Source: Promicromonospora sp. MEB111 (GTDB taxonomy: Bacteria; Actinomycetota; Actinomycetes; Actinomycetales; Cellulomonadaceae). Taken from it: a stretch of 64,000 bases of DNA. Below, one piece after another: positions 8,156-17,217 of the stretch. Below the pieces are notes generated by a model. It was not told the DNA's origin. It was given only the letters and a program-made list of their open reading frames with translations, and searched no databases. Position 1 is the stretch's first letter, and every line of letters starts with the position of its first letter. The stretch is taken from assembly GCF_030209445.1 (NCBI RefSeq), contig NZ_JARVSD010000007.1, forward strand, positions 186,001-250,000. The letters run 5' to 3'. The position numbers and the translations under genes were made by a program.

Positions 8156-9709
8156 TCAAGGGGCGTGGCCGGCCCAGGGGTGGTCCGGCCGCGGCGCCTC
8201 CGCCACCAGGGTCTCCAGCGTCGCGCGGGCCCCCACCTGGTGCAGCGAGCCGAGCGCGTCGAGGTAGGCCGCGACAAAACGCGGCTCGGACGCGAGCGAC
8301 CCGAACAGGTCCGGGCTGCGCAGGAACGCCACGGCGTCGCCCCGCTGCGAGCGGGCGAGCGGCACGAGCCGGTCGGCGAGCCGGTCGACCACCTCGATGG
8401 GCTCGCCCTGCTCGTCGGTCCCCTCGGCGTACCGGGCCCAGCTCGCGACGATCGCCGCCGACCGGAGGATCTCGCCGCCGGCGAGCAGCTGCTCGCGCAC
8501 GATCGGCACCAGCCACTTCGGGATGCGGTCCGACGTCTCCGCGCACAGCCGCGCGAGCGTGTCCCGCACCTCCGGGTTGCCGAAGCGCTCCACCAGCGAG
8601 CTCTTGTACTCGTCGAGGTCGACGCCCGGGACCGGGCGCAGGGTCGGCGTCGCCTCGCGGTCCATGAAGTCGCGCACGAACCGCGCCACGACCGGGTCGG
8701 CCATCGCCTCGTGCGCGTACCGGTAGCCGCTCAGCCACCCGAAGTAGGCGATGGCCTGGTGGCTCGCGTTGAGCAGCCGCAGCTTCATCAGCTCGTACGG
8801 CTCGACGTCCGCGACGAGCTGCACGCCCGCGTGCTCCAGCGGCGGCCGGCCGAGCGGGAAGTCGTCCTCCAGCACCCACTGGAAGAACGGTTCCGCGACG
8901 ACCGGCCAGCGGTCCGCGACGCCGAGCCGCTCGGCGACCAGGGCCCGGTCCGCGTCGGTCGTCACGGGCGTGATGCGGTCCACCATCGAGCTCGGGAACG
9001 CGACCTCGTCGTGCACCCACCGGCCCAGGTCCGGGTCGCGCAGGGCCGCGAAGGCGGCGAACACGGTCCGGGCCTTCTCGCCGTTGCCCTGCACGTTGTC
9101 GCAGGACATCACGGTGAACGGCGGCAGGCCGCGCGCCCGCCGTCGGGCCAGGGCCTCCACCACGTAGCCGAACACGGTGGCCGGCACGGCCCCCGGCCGG
9201 GCGTCGGCGACGACGGCCGGCGCCGTCGCGTCGAACTCGCCGGTGACCTGGTCGAACCCGTAGCCGCCCTCGGTGATGGTCAGCGACACGATGCGGGTGT
9301 CCGGGTGGGCCATGCGCTCCAGCACGGCCTCCGGGTCGTCCGGCGCGAACAGGTACTCCACGATGCTGCCGACCACCCGCGCGTCGAGCCCCCCGTCCGG
9401 GTGCTTGGTCACGAGCGTGTACAGGCCGTCCTGCGCCCGCAGCGCGTCGCGCATCGCGGCGTCCCCGGGCAGCAGGCCGACGCCGCAGATGCCCCACTCG
9501 CGGGCCTCGCCGCGCCGCAGCAGCTCGTCGACCGCGAGCGCCTGGTGCGCGCGGTGGAAGCCGCCGACGCCGAGGTGCACGATCCCCACGCGGAGGCCGG
9601 TGCGGTCGTAGGGCGGCAGGCTGACGGCGGGCACCTTGTCATCGGGTCCGGTGCCGGGTCCGCCGTCGGGCAGCGCTCCCGGCAGCGGGACGGCGAGGTC
9701 CAGGGTCAC
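8156..9709 (-). CDS. Mannitol dehydrogenase family (long-chain polyol/hexuronate dehydrogenase)
   Basis: A cytoplasmic NAD(P)-dependent enzyme of 517 residues that oxidises mannitol or a related polyol to the ketose. The N-terminal Rossmann fold is at about 40-55 (VGIVHLGVGGFHRAHQ). The catalytic K-x4-N-x2-H triad is KLRLLNASH with Lys309, Asn314 and His317. The start is GTG 9709, overlapping the stop codon of the preceding permease (GTGA), with GGAG 7 nt upstream. It is the last gene of a binding protein, permease, permease, dehydrogenase operon, the usual arrangement for a sorbitol/mannitol uptake and oxidation locus. Fructuronate or tagaturonate reductases belong to the same superfamily, so the exact substrate is inferred from context. 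Confidence 0.9.
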   Translation of the reverse strand: MTLDLAVPLPGALPDGGPGTGPDDKVPAVSLPPYDRTGLRVGIVHLGVGGFHRAHQALAVDELLRRGEAREWGICGVGLLPGDAAMRDALRAQDGLYTLVTKHPDGGLDARVVGSIVEYLFAPDDPEAVLERMAHPDTRIVSLTITEGGYGFDQVTGEFDATAPAVVADARPGAVPATVFGYVVEALARRRARGLPPFTVMSCDNVQGNGEKARTVFAAFAALRDPDLGRWVHDEVAFPSSMVDRITPVTTDADRALVAERLGVADRWPVVAEPFFQWVLEDDFPLGRPPLEHAGVQLVADVEPYELMKLRLLNASHQAIAYFGWLSGYRYAHEAMADPVVARFVRDFMDREATPTLRPVPGVDLDEYKSSLVERFGNPEVRDTLARLCAETSDRIPKWLVPIVREQLLAGGEILRSAAIVASWARYAEGTDEQGEPIEVVDRLADRLVPLARSQRGDAVAFLRSPDLFGSLASEPRFVAAYLDALGSLHQVGARATLETLVAEAPRPDHPWAGHAP

Positions 9710-10524
9710 TTGATCGCTCCCATCGCGAGGCCGCGGACGAGCTGCTTCTGCGCGATCCACCCGGCCAGCACCACGGGGACGATGGCGACGGTCGCGGCCG
9801 CGGACAGGACGGCGAGGAACTGGCCGCGGCCGTCCACGAAGCTCGTGAGGAACGGCGGGGTGGGGCGCGCCACCTGGGCCGTGAGGAGGTTGGCGAGGAA
9901 GAACTCGTTCCACGCGAAGATGAAGCAGATCAGGCCCGCGGCGGCGACGCCGGGCAGCACGATGGGCAGCACCACGCGGAAGATCTCGGTGCCCAGGCGG
10001 GCGCCGTCGAGCTGCGCGGCCTCGATGACCTCGCGCGGCACCTCGGCGAGGAACGACCGCATCATCCACACGGCGATGGGCAGGTTGACGCCCACATAGA
10101 GGATGGTGAGCCAGGTGATGTTGTCGAGCCCGCCCACGGACTGCAGCAGCAGGTAGACCGGGATGATCGAGGCGGCCACCGGCATGAAGCGGGTGGAGAT
10201 GAAGAAGAACAGGGCGTCGCGCACGTTGGCGACCGGCCGGATGCTCAGCGCGTAGGCGGCGGGGACTGCCAGGACGAGGACCAGCAGCGTGGACCCGAGG
10301 CTCGCGCTGAGCGAGTTGATCAGGTACGGCAGCATGTCGCGCGCGAAGACGGCGTCGAACTGGTCGAGCGTGAGGTCGGGGGCGAACGTGGGCGGCATCG
10401 TGGCGGCCTGGTGCTCCGGCTTGAAGGCCGTGAACACCATCCAGGCCACGGGGAAGAAGAACATCAGCACGAGCACCCAGGTGACCGCGGTGATCAGGGC
10501 CGCGCGCAGGCGCGAGGAGGTCAT
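9706..10524 (-). CDS. Polyol/sugar ABC transporter permease (second subunit)
   Basis: A 272-residue membrane protein of the CUT1 MalG/SmoG type with about six membrane segments. The EAA coupling loop is EVIEAAQLDGARLGTEIFRVVLP at about 180-202. The start ATG 10524 overlaps the stop of the upstream permease (ATGA), and its own stop overlaps the dehydrogenase start, so the three genes are translationally coupled. It pairs with the 314-residue permease to form the channel for the substrate bound by the lipoprotein encoded at 11545-12921. Confidence 0.9.
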   Translation of the reverse strand: MTSSRLRAALITAVTWVLVLMFFFPVAWMVFTAFKPEHQAATMPPTFAPDLTLDQFDAVFARDMLPYLINSLSASLGSTLLVLVLAVPAAYALSIRPVANVRDALFFFISTRFMPVAASIIPVYLLLQSVGGLDNITWLTILYVGVNLPIAVWMMRSFLAEVPREVIEAAQLDGARLGTEIFRVVLPIVLPGVAAAGLICFIFAWNEFFLANLLTAQVARPTPPFLTSFVDGRGQFLAVLSAAATVAIVPVVLAGWIAQKQLVRGLAMGAIK

Positions 10525-11465
10525 CGGTCGATCCCTTCCGTGGAGAAGACCTTGAAGAGGGTGCGCAGCGCGACCGAGGCGACGACGATCGTGACGAGCA
10601 CGGTCATCACGCCGTACGCGGCGGCCTCGCCGACCTCCAGGCCCACGAACGCCCGCTCGTAGAGCAGGTAGGAGAGCGTCTTGGTACCGCCCGTGCCGCG
10701 GGTCATGATCGCGATGGGGTCGAAGACCTGGAGCAGCATGATCGAGGCCAGCAGTACCGCGATCTCGACGTACTGGCGCAGGTGCGGCAGCGTGATCGAG
10801 CCGAAGGTGCGCAGCGCCCCGGCGCCGTCGACGGCGGCGGCCTCCAGGACGTCCCTGTCCTGCGCCTGCAGCCCGGCCAGCAGGATCAGCATGGCGAACG
10901 GCGTGTACTGCCAGGTCAGCACCAGGATGATCGTGAGCATCGGCAGCTCGGTGTTCCAGGCCACGGGCGGCAGGCCGACCAGCCCGAGGCCCCAGTTGGC
11001 CATGCCGGTGGCGGCGTCCAGGATGGACCACTTCCACACCAGGGCCGCGGCGGCGGGCATGACGAGGAACGGCGTGATCATCAGGGTGCGGGCCACGCCA
11101 CGCCCCACGAAGCTGCGGTCCAGCAGCACCGCGAACAGCATGCCGAGCAGGGTCGAGGCCACCACCGACGTGCCGGTGACGGCGACGGTCGCGCCGAGCG
11201 ACGACAGGAACGAGCCGTCGCGCAGCACGCTCACGTAGTTGTCGAGACCCGTGAAGCCGCGGTCGCCCGGGCGCAGCATGTTCCAGCGCTGCAGCGAGTA
11301 GTAGATCGTCAGCACGAACGGGATCTGGGTCAGGACGATCGAGGTGGCCAGCGCGGGCCAGAGCAGGGCGCGCGAGACGGCCACACGGCGTCGGCGGCTC
11401 TGCTGCCCGGTGGGCACCGCCCGCGCGGGCCGTCTCCGCGTCGGGGTGGTCATGAGAACGGTCAT
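10521..11465 (-). CDS. Polyol/sugar ABC transporter permease (first subunit)
   Basis: A 314-residue CUT1 permease of the MalF/SmoF type. A basic cytoplasmic N-terminus (about 30 residues) precedes six membrane helices, and the EAA loop DVLEAAAVDGAGALRTFGSITLP is at about 215-237. The ATG at 11465 has AGGAGGGCCAC directly upstream. No ATP-binding subunit is encoded in the operon, so an ATPase encoded elsewhere, such as an MsiK-like shared protein, is presumably used; that is inference from how CUT1 importers work in actinobacteria. Confidence 0.9.
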   Translation of the reverse strand: MTVLMTTPTRRRPARAVPTGQQSRRRRVAVSRALLWPALATSIVLTQIPFVLTIYYSLQRWNMLRPGDRGFTGLDNYVSVLRDGSFLSSLGATVAVTGTSVVASTLLGMLFAVLLDRSFVGRGVARTLMITPFLVMPAAAALVWKWSILDAATGMANWGLGLVGLPPVAWNTELPMLTIILVLTWQYTPFAMLILLAGLQAQDRDVLEAAAVDGAGALRTFGSITLPHLRQYVEIAVLLASIMLLQVFDPIAIMTRGTGGTKTLSYLLYERAFVGLEVGEAAAYGVMTVLVTIVVASVALRTLFKVFSTEGIDR

Positions 11466-11544
11466 GTGGCCCTCCTGGGCACGAGGAACCTGGGCACAAG
11501 GAACCCGGGTGCGGGGAGTACGGCTCCCCGCACCCGGGGTCCGG

Positions 11545-12921
11545 CTACTTCTGGGCGTCGCCCGCCTCCTGGGCGAGGTCCTGGGCGCGTTCCAGCACGG
11601 GGGCGAGCTCGCTGCGGCCCGCGAAGACGTCGGCCAGGTCCTGCGAGACCTGGTTCCCGAGGTCCTGGAACTCCGGGATGGTCACGTACTGGATGCCGGT
11701 CCACGACTGCGGCGCGACGCCCGGCTGCTCCGGGTTCACGGCGAGCATGATGTCGCGCGTGATGGGCGCGAACGACGCCGCGGCCTCCTCGTACTCCGGG
11801 ATCTCGTACGTCGAGTTCCGCGCGCCCGGGGGCACCCGGCTCCAGCCGAGCTCCGTGCCGACGAGCTGGTGGTACTCCTTGCTCGTCGCCCACTTCACGA
11901 ACTCGACCGCCGCGTCGCGGTTCTGCGTGGTCTCGGGGATCGCGAGGTTCCAGGACCACAGCCAGCCGGACTCCTCGGTCTCGACCACCGGCGCGTGGGC
12001 GTAGCCCATCTTGCCCGCGACCTGCGACGACTCCGGGTCTTCCAGCAGGCCGGCGGCGACCGTCGCGTCCACCCACATCGCGGACCGGCCCTGGCTCACG
12101 TTGTTCAGGCACTCGGTGAACCCGGTGGAGACGGGGTCGGCCTCACCCGCGTCCTCGACCAGGTCCACGTAGAACTGGACGGCCTCGGCGAACTCCGGCT
12201 GGTCCACCTGGGCGTTCCACTCGGCGTCGTACCAGCTCCCGCCGAACGTGTTCACCACCGTCGTCAGCGGCGCGAAGACCTCGCCCCAGCCGGGCTTGCC
12301 GCGCAGGCAGATGCCGTCCACGTCGTCCGAGTCGACCTCGCGGGCGATGTCGGCGACCTCCTGCCACGTCGGGTGCTCTGGCATGGTCACGCCCGCCGCG
12401 TCGAGGAGCTCCTTGTTGTACATGAGCATCGAGGACTCGCCGTAGAACGGGACGGCGTACAGGGAGTCGTCGACCGTCAGGGCGTCCTTGACGGGCTCGA
12501 ACAGGTCGTCGACGTCGTAGTCCGCGTCGGACCCGAGGTCGCCCGTCAGGTCGGTGAGCCAGCCGTTCTGCGCCCAGATGGGCACCTCGTAGGAGCCCAC
12601 CGTGACGATGTCGTACTGGCCGCCGTCGGTCGCCACGTCCTTGGTGACGGCGTCGCGCAGGTCGTTCTCCTCCATCTGGATGAAGTTCACCGTGATGTCC
12701 GGGTGCTCCTCCTCGAAGGCGGACTTCAGCTCCTCCATGTCCTTCATCTGCGGGTTGTTGACGGTCGCGAGCGTGAGCTCGACCGGCCCGCCGCCCTGTC
12801 CGGCGGAGCCGCCGTCCCCGCCGCCTCCCGCCCCGGCGCAGGCGGTCAGCGCCAGCGCGAGCGCCGCGGCTGCGAGGCCGGCGGGCGCTGCCTGGCGGCG
12901 CGCAGTTCTCGTGAGCATCAT
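11545..12921 (-). CDS. Polyol/sugar ABC transporter substrate-binding lipoprotein
   Basis: A 458-residue extracellular solute-binding protein (family 1, SmoE/MtlE-like). A lipoprotein signal opens it: MMLTRTARR, a hydrophobic core, then the lipobox LTAC, followed by a Gly-rich linker. The start is ATG 12921 or the adjacent ATG 12918; AGAAGGG lies upstream. The mature domain has features of sugar-binding proteins, including VPFYGESSMLMYNKELLDAAG and GRSAMWVDATVAAG. It is the first gene of the polyol operon and delivers substrate to the two permeases encoded downstream. Mannitol, sorbitol or arabitol are the likely ligands, judged from the dehydrogenase. Confidence 0.9.
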   Translation of the reverse strand: MMLTRTARRQAAPAGLAAAALALALTACAGAGGGGDGGSAGQGGGPVELTLATVNNPQMKDMEELKSAFEEEHPDITVNFIQMEENDLRDAVTKDVATDGGQYDIVTVGSYEVPIWAQNGWLTDLTGDLGSDADYDVDDLFEPVKDALTVDDSLYAVPFYGESSMLMYNKELLDAAGVTMPEHPTWQEVADIAREVDSDDVDGICLRGKPGWGEVFAPLTTVVNTFGGSWYDAEWNAQVDQPEFAEAVQFYVDLVEDAGEADPVSTGFTECLNNVSQGRSAMWVDATVAAGLLEDPESSQVAGKMGYAHAPVVETEESGWLWSWNLAIPETTQNRDAAVEFVKWATSKEYHQLVGTELGWSRVPPGARNSTYEIPEYEEAAASFAPITRDIMLAVNPEQPGVAPQSWTGIQYVTIPEFQDLGNQVSQDLADVFAGRSELAPVLERAQDLAQEAGDAQK

Positions 12922-13289
12922 TGCTTCGACCCTTCTGGTCACGTCGTCGTGAGGTGTCGTGGTGCCTCGTCGTCGTGCCTCGGCGTGCTGCCGTTCGGCG
13001 TCCGGTGGGGCACGGGTCCGCACATCGTGGGCCTGGCCGCAAACCGGGTCAACGAGGGTGAAACCCAAACGGTCAGCGAGACTGTGGTATCGCACAGCCG
13101 GGGGCGGCCGGGGGCCCGACGGCGCGTGCGGGCACGGCTGCCGGACGCCCGCACGGCCGGCGTCAGGGTCCGTTCTGCCCGGTTCTACACCGGGCCGCCA
13201 CCTGGGAAAACGCATCCCGGACCGGGCACGAACTGCTGGTCCCGACGGGCCGACCGGTCACGCCCCGGAGGCCCCCGGACGGCGCCCGC
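12922..13289. promoter_or_regulatory. Upstream region of the polyol operon
   Basis: This spacer separates the binding-protein gene from the end of the DeoR gene. On the minus strand it contains TTGACC at about 13045-13050, a -35-like hexamer, and a nearby T/C-rich stretch with GGGTTTCACCC, a short interrupted palindrome. A DeoR operator here is expected but not demonstrable by eye. No gene is supported. Confidence 0.4.
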
Positions 13290-14120
13290 TCAGACCTGGA
13301 CGATCTCCGCCCCGGCCGCGTGGAACGCGCGTGCCCGGGCCGAGCCGAGCTGCGTGCCGGTGATCATCGCCTCGAAGTCGTCCAGGCCGGCGAACCGCAC
13401 GAAGCTGGTCACGCCGAACTTGTGGTGCGCGCCGATGAAGATGCGGCGCCTGCTCACCTCGATCGCGGCGGCCTTCACGCTCGCGACCGTCGGGTCGGGC
13501 GTGGTCAGGCCGTCCTCGACGGTCACCCCGTTCGCGCCGATCAGCCCGAGGTCGAGGCGGAAGGTGCGCAGCATGTCCACGGCCGCGCCGTCGACCACGC
13601 CCAGGGTCTTGCCCCGCACGCGCCCGCCGATGATGATCACCTGCACGTTGGGCCGGGCCGACAGCTCCGTCGCGACCGGCAGGGACGACGTGACCAGCGT
13701 GAGCTCGCGGTCGGTCGGCAGGGCGCGCGCCGCGAGCAGCGGCTGGAACCCCTCGTCGACGAAGATCGTCCGCGCCTCGCCCAGGCGCCGCGCCACCTCG
13801 GCGGCGATCCGCGCCTTCTCCTCCGGGAAGCTCTCCCGGCGCTGGGACAGCGCCGTCTCGAACGAGCTGGTCTCCACCGGGAAGGCGAGCCCGTAGCTGC
13901 GCCGCACCAGGCCCTGCGCCTCCAGCTTGCGCAGCTCACGGCGCACCGTCTCCTGGGAGACGGACAGCATCCGGGCCGACTCGCTCACCTCGATCCGGCC
14001 GCGCCGCCGCACCAGGGCGAGCAGCTCCGCGGACCGTTCGGCCTGCCGCAAGGCGCTCGCCGGGGGCGCACCGGGCTCCGGCGCTGCCGGCACCGTCCCG
14101 GCGCTCGCGTCGAGCACCAT
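13290..14120 (-). CDS. DeoR-family transcriptional regulator of the polyol operon
   Basis: A 276-residue regulator. The N-terminal DeoR helix-turn-helix is at about 30-75 (RGRIEVSESARMLSVSQETV, then RRELRKLEAQGLVRR), followed by a DeoR C-terminal sugar-phosphate sensor domain with the conserved GLIGANGV and VIIIGGRVRGKTLG. ATG 14120 is chosen because GGGAGG lies 7 nt upstream; a GTG two codons earlier is too close to that site. It lies directly upstream of the polyol operon on the same strand and probably represses it until a phosphorylated sugar or polyol accumulates. It could instead be co-transcribed as the first gene, but a gap of about 370 bp argues for a separate promoter. Confidence 0.88.
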   Translation of the reverse strand: MVLDASAGTVPAAPEPGAPPASALRQAERSAELLALVRRRGRIEVSESARMLSVSQETVRRELRKLEAQGLVRRSYGLAFPVETSSFETALSQRRESFPEEKARIAAEVARRLGEARTIFVDEGFQPLLAARALPTDRELTLVTSSLPVATELSARPNVQVIIIGGRVRGKTLGVVDGAAVDMLRTFRLDLGLIGANGVTVEDGLTTPDPTVASVKAAAIEVSRRRIFIGAHHKFGVTSFVRFAGLDDFEAMITGTQLGSARARAFHAAGAEIVQV

Positions 14121-14198
14121 CGCCACGCCTCCCGTCGTCGGGCTCCTGGCCCCCGAGTCTGCCGCCTACCGGCACATCTCGGAACCCCCGTCCGGGGA

Positions 14199-15593
14199 TC
14201 AGCCCGCCAGCAGCGCACCCCGCGCGGCGCCCGCGAGCGCCTCGGCCAGCTCGTCGACCCGCTGCGGGTCGGCCGGGATCTGGGGTGTGGCGACGCGGAG
14301 CCACGCAGGGCGGGGCGGCGTGGCGAACGTGCGCGACGACGGCGTGAGCACCATGCCGCGCGCCCCGAGCTCGACCAGGGCCTCGTCCTCGTTCTCGGCG
14401 CGCAGCCACACGACCAGGCCGCCCGGGGGTGTCGCGGTGCGCACGTCGCGCGCCGCGAGCGCCCGGGTCAGGTCCCGGCCCCGGTCCGCGTACCAGCGGC
14501 CGGAGTCCTGCACGAGGCTGCCGACGGCGGGCGTGGCGAGCAGGTAGGCGAGCGCGTTCTGCAGGATGCGGCTCTGCGCGAGGATGCCGTGGCTGCGCAG
14601 GCGGCGCACGCCGAGCACCACGTCGCGGGCCCCGCCGACGACCGTGGTGCGCAGGTCGAGCCCGAAGGCACGGCAGAAGGACGTGATCCGCACGACCCGG
14701 CCCGGCAGGAGCTCGCCCAGGCTGAGCGGCCGCACCGGGGCCAGGGGGCCGAGCACGTCCTCCTCCAGCACCCAGGCGTCCGGGGCGTGCCTCGTGAGCA
14801 CGTCGGCGAGCTCGGCGAGCCGCGGCGCGGTGACGGCACCCTCCAGGGAGAACTCCCCGCCCGGCTGGTAGACGAAGGTGCGCGCACCCGCGGCCAGGGC
14901 GCGCTCCAGGGCGTCCGGGAGCGGGCCCGAGGCGTCGGAGGCGACGCCCACGACGTCGAACCCGACGGACCGCAGGTTGCCGATGGTCCCGGAGACCGCG
15001 GGCTCCTGGACGGCGATCAGCCCGCCCGGCGCGGTGGCCGCCTCGGCCGTGAGCAGGGTGGCCTCGCCGGCGCCGCTGACGGTCACCCACTCGGCGGCGT
15101 CGAACGGCCAGTCCTGGCGCACGGCGTCGAGCAGCGCGGGCGTGATCGCCTCGCGGCGCAGCGAGTTGGTCTGGGGCTCGCGCAGGCTGTGCGCGAAGGC
15201 CTCCAGCAGGTCGGGCAGCCGGTCGGTGGTGGGGTGCGCGGACGAGAGGTCCACCGAGGACCAGCCCTCGAACACGGGCGGCTCCCCCGCGCGCGGCCAC
15301 AGGGGCGCGCTGGCGGGGCCGGCCACGATGGTGCCGCCACGGCGCCGCGTGGTGACCAGACCGCGGTCGACCAGGAGCGACCACGTGCCCGCGATGGTCG
15401 AGCGGCCGAGGCCGGACACCGTGGCGACCTCCTCGATCGTGGGCAGCCGGGTGCCCGGCGCCAGCACGCCCTGCTCGATCCACGCGGTGAGCTGCTCGGC
15501 GAGCGCGGGGCCGGACAGCCCGCGCACCGAGGCGATCAGGTCGGACGGCGTGCCCGGGGCGGCACTCGCGGCGTCGGGTCCTGTGGTCGTCAT
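14199..15593 (-). CDS. GntR/MocR-like regulator with degenerate aminotransferase domain
   Basis: A 464-residue protein. The N-terminal GntR winged helix is at about 20-85 (GVLAPGTRLPTIEEVATVSG, then LGRSTIAGTWSLL). The remainder has the fold-type-I aminotransferase layout of MocR regulators. The usual PLP-lysine motif SFSKxxxPxLR reads SFCRAFGLDLR, with Arg308 (codon at 14670-14672) where lysine is expected. The PLP-contacting DxY motif reads LEEDVLG, and the usual Asn/His-containing loop also diverges. It is therefore unlikely to bind PLP as a Schiff base. ATG 15593 follows GAGGAG. It is divergent from the amidase operon and is the obvious candidate regulator. Confidence 0.85.
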   Translation of the reverse strand: MTTTGPDAASAAPGTPSDLIASVRGLSGPALAEQLTAWIEQGVLAPGTRLPTIEEVATVSGLGRSTIAGTWSLLVDRGLVTTRRRGGTIVAGPASAPLWPRAGEPPVFEGWSSVDLSSAHPTTDRLPDLLEAFAHSLREPQTNSLRREAITPALLDAVRQDWPFDAAEWVTVSGAGEATLLTAEAATAPGGLIAVQEPAVSGTIGNLRSVGFDVVGVASDASGPLPDALERALAAGARTFVYQPGGEFSLEGAVTAPRLAELADVLTRHAPDAWVLEEDVLGPLAPVRPLSLGELLPGRVVRITSFCRAFGLDLRTTVVGGARDVVLGVRRLRSHGILAQSRILQNALAYLLATPAVGSLVQDSGRWYADRGRDLTRALAARDVRTATPPGGLVVWLRAENEDEALVELGARGMVLTPSSRTFATPPRPAWLRVATPQIPADPQRVDELAEALAGAARGALLAG

Positions 15594-15738
15594 CGCTCCT
15601 CGTTGGTCTGTTACGGCATGACCGAGAACGGTCGGGCACTTATCATCCAGATGTATATCAGGCGAGCGCACCGTCGCGCGACCACCTTCCATCCCGGCGG
15701 AGCCGTTGTCTCATCAGGCGGACGGCACGGGGATCGGC

Positions 15739-15768
15739 TTGGAGTGATCGGCTCGCCGTGGTTAACGT
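15739..15768 (+). promoter_or_regulatory. Promoter of the amidase/HyuAB operon, probably leaderless
   Basis: TTGGAG at 15739-15744 and TAACGT at 15763-15768 are separated by 18 bp, a sigma-70-like pair. The predicted transcription start falls at about 15775, the GTG start codon itself, and no Shine-Dalgarno sequence is present, so the first mRNA is probably leaderless. A short inverted repeat, GACCG (15620-15624) and CGGTC (15629-15633), lies closer to the divergent regulator gene and could be an operator. Confidence 0.5.
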
Positions 15769-15774
15769 CTACCC

Positions 15775-17217
15775 GTGATCATGAATCTTCCATCACATAT
15801 GGGTGTGGTGGACACGGCCGACCGGATCCTCTCCGGTCGCGAGAGCGCGCGCTCCGTCGCGGAGCGCGCCCTCGCCCGGGCGGACGCCGTGGACCCGGCC
15901 GTGCGGTCCCTCGTGTGGCGCGACGACGCCGCGACGCTCGCGGCCGCCGACGCCGTCGACCGCGCCCGGGCCGCCGGCGCGGACCTGCCGCCCTTCGCCG
16001 GGGTGCCGATCACGGTCAAGGACACGTTCGCGGTGGAGGGCCAGCCGTGGACCCGCGGCTCCCTCGCGATCGACGAGACGCCCGCGCCGTCGACCGACCT
16101 GCTGCCCGCCGCGGCGTTCGCGGCCGGCTTCGTCCAGCTCGGGCGTGCGGCCACGCCGGAGCTCGCCATGACCACCTCCTGCGAGAGCCCGCGCTCCGGC
16201 GTCACGCACAACCCGTGGGACCTGACCCGCTCGCCGGGCGGGTCCAGCGGCGGGTCCGCCGCGGCCGTCGCCGCCGGCATCGTGCCCGTCGCGCTGGCGA
16301 GCGACGGCGGCGGCTCGCTGCGCGTCCCCGCGTCGTTCTGCGGCCTGGTCGGCCTCAAGCCCGGCCGTGGCCTGCTCCCCCAGCGCGTCCAGGGCTGGGA
16401 GGGTGGCGCCACCGAGGGCGTCGTCACGCGCACCGTGGCCGACACGGCCGCCGTCGTGACGCACCTGGCCGCACCCGACCCGCTCGCGTGGTCGCGCGGC
16501 CCCGCCGCCCCGGACCACCTCGCCCTGCTGGACCACGCTCCCGGCCCGCTGCGGGTCGGCCTGCTCACCCGCTCGTTCGACCCCCGCATCGCGGTCGACG
16601 CCGCGTGCGTCGCCGCGGTGGAGGACGTCGCCGCCGTGCTGCGCGCCCTGGGGCACACGGTCGTCGCGCTCGACGCCCCGGACGGGGGCGCCGAGATCAT
16701 GGACCTGTACCCGGGCGTCGTCATCCCGGCGTGGCTGCGGCAGACGCCGCTGGACCACCCCGAGCGGCTGCAGCCGTACATCCACCGCGTGATGGACCGG
16801 GCCGACGCCCTCGGCGCGGCCGACTACGTGCGCGGGGCCGTCCGGATGCGCACCCTGGCCCGCACGGTCACCGGGGCCCTGTTCGGCGGGGCCGACGTCG
16901 TCCTCACCCCCACGACGGCGACCCGCGTGCCCGAGACCGGCGTCGTCCTGGACGAGCTGACCCGGCAGGCGCCCTCGCGCGACTCGGTCGTCTACGAGCG
17001 CACGCTCGCGTTCACCACCGTCCCGAGCGTGCTCGGTACCCCCGCCCTCACCCTGCCCACCCACCTGGACGACGACGGCCTGCCGCTCGGCACCCAGCTC
17101 GTCGCGCCGCAGGGCGGCGAGGGGCTCCTGCTCCGGCTCGGCGCCGTCCTGGAACGGCACTACGCCTGGGACCGCCGCCTGCCGCCCCACCACCCCGAAG
17201 GAACGAGACAACGATGA
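15775..17217 (+). CDS. Amidase signature family hydrolase
   Basis: A 480-residue cytoplasmic amidase of normal family length. The Ser-cisSer-Lys triad is visible: Lys82 in GVPITVKD, the cis-serine within SPGGSSGGS at 153-161, and the nucleophile Ser181 in SDGGGSLRVPASFCG. It hydrolyses a carboxamide to acid and ammonia; related proteins include allophanate hydrolase-type and aryl-amidase enzymes, and the substrate is not readable. It is the first gene of an operon with a PotABC-like transporter and HyuAB, and its stop overlaps the next start (ATGA). GTG 15775 was chosen because the promoter abuts it; ATG 15781 is an alternative two codons in. Confidence 0.88.
   Translation: MIMNLPSHMGVVDTADRILSGRESARSVAERALARADAVDPAVRSLVWRDDAATLAAADAVDRARAAGADLPPFAGVPITVKDTFAVEGQPWTRGSLAIDETPAPSTDLLPAAAFAAGFVQLGRAATPELAMTTSCESPRSGVTHNPWDLTRSPGGSSGGSAAAVAAGIVPVALASDGGGSLRVPASFCGLVGLKPGRGLLPQRVQGWEGGATEGVVTRTVADTAAVVTHLAAPDPLAWSRGPAAPDHLALLDHAPGPLRVGLLTRSFDPRIAVDAACVAAVEDVAAVLRALGHTVVALDAPDGGAEIMDLYPGVVIPAWLRQTPLDHPERLQPYIHRVMDRADALGAADYVRGAVRMRTLARTVTGALFGGADVVLTPTTATRVPETGVVLDELTRQAPSRDSVVYERTLAFTTVPSVLGTPALTLPTHLDDDGLPLGTQLVAPQGGEGLLLRLGAVLERHYAWDRRLPPHHPEGTRQR

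Noticed and set aside
13320-15800. Long plus-strand frame running into the PotD-like gene, suggesting a giant fusion
   Set aside because: The first part is antisense to DeoR and MocR-like genes; the binding protein has its own start, ribosome site and signal peptide at 17214.
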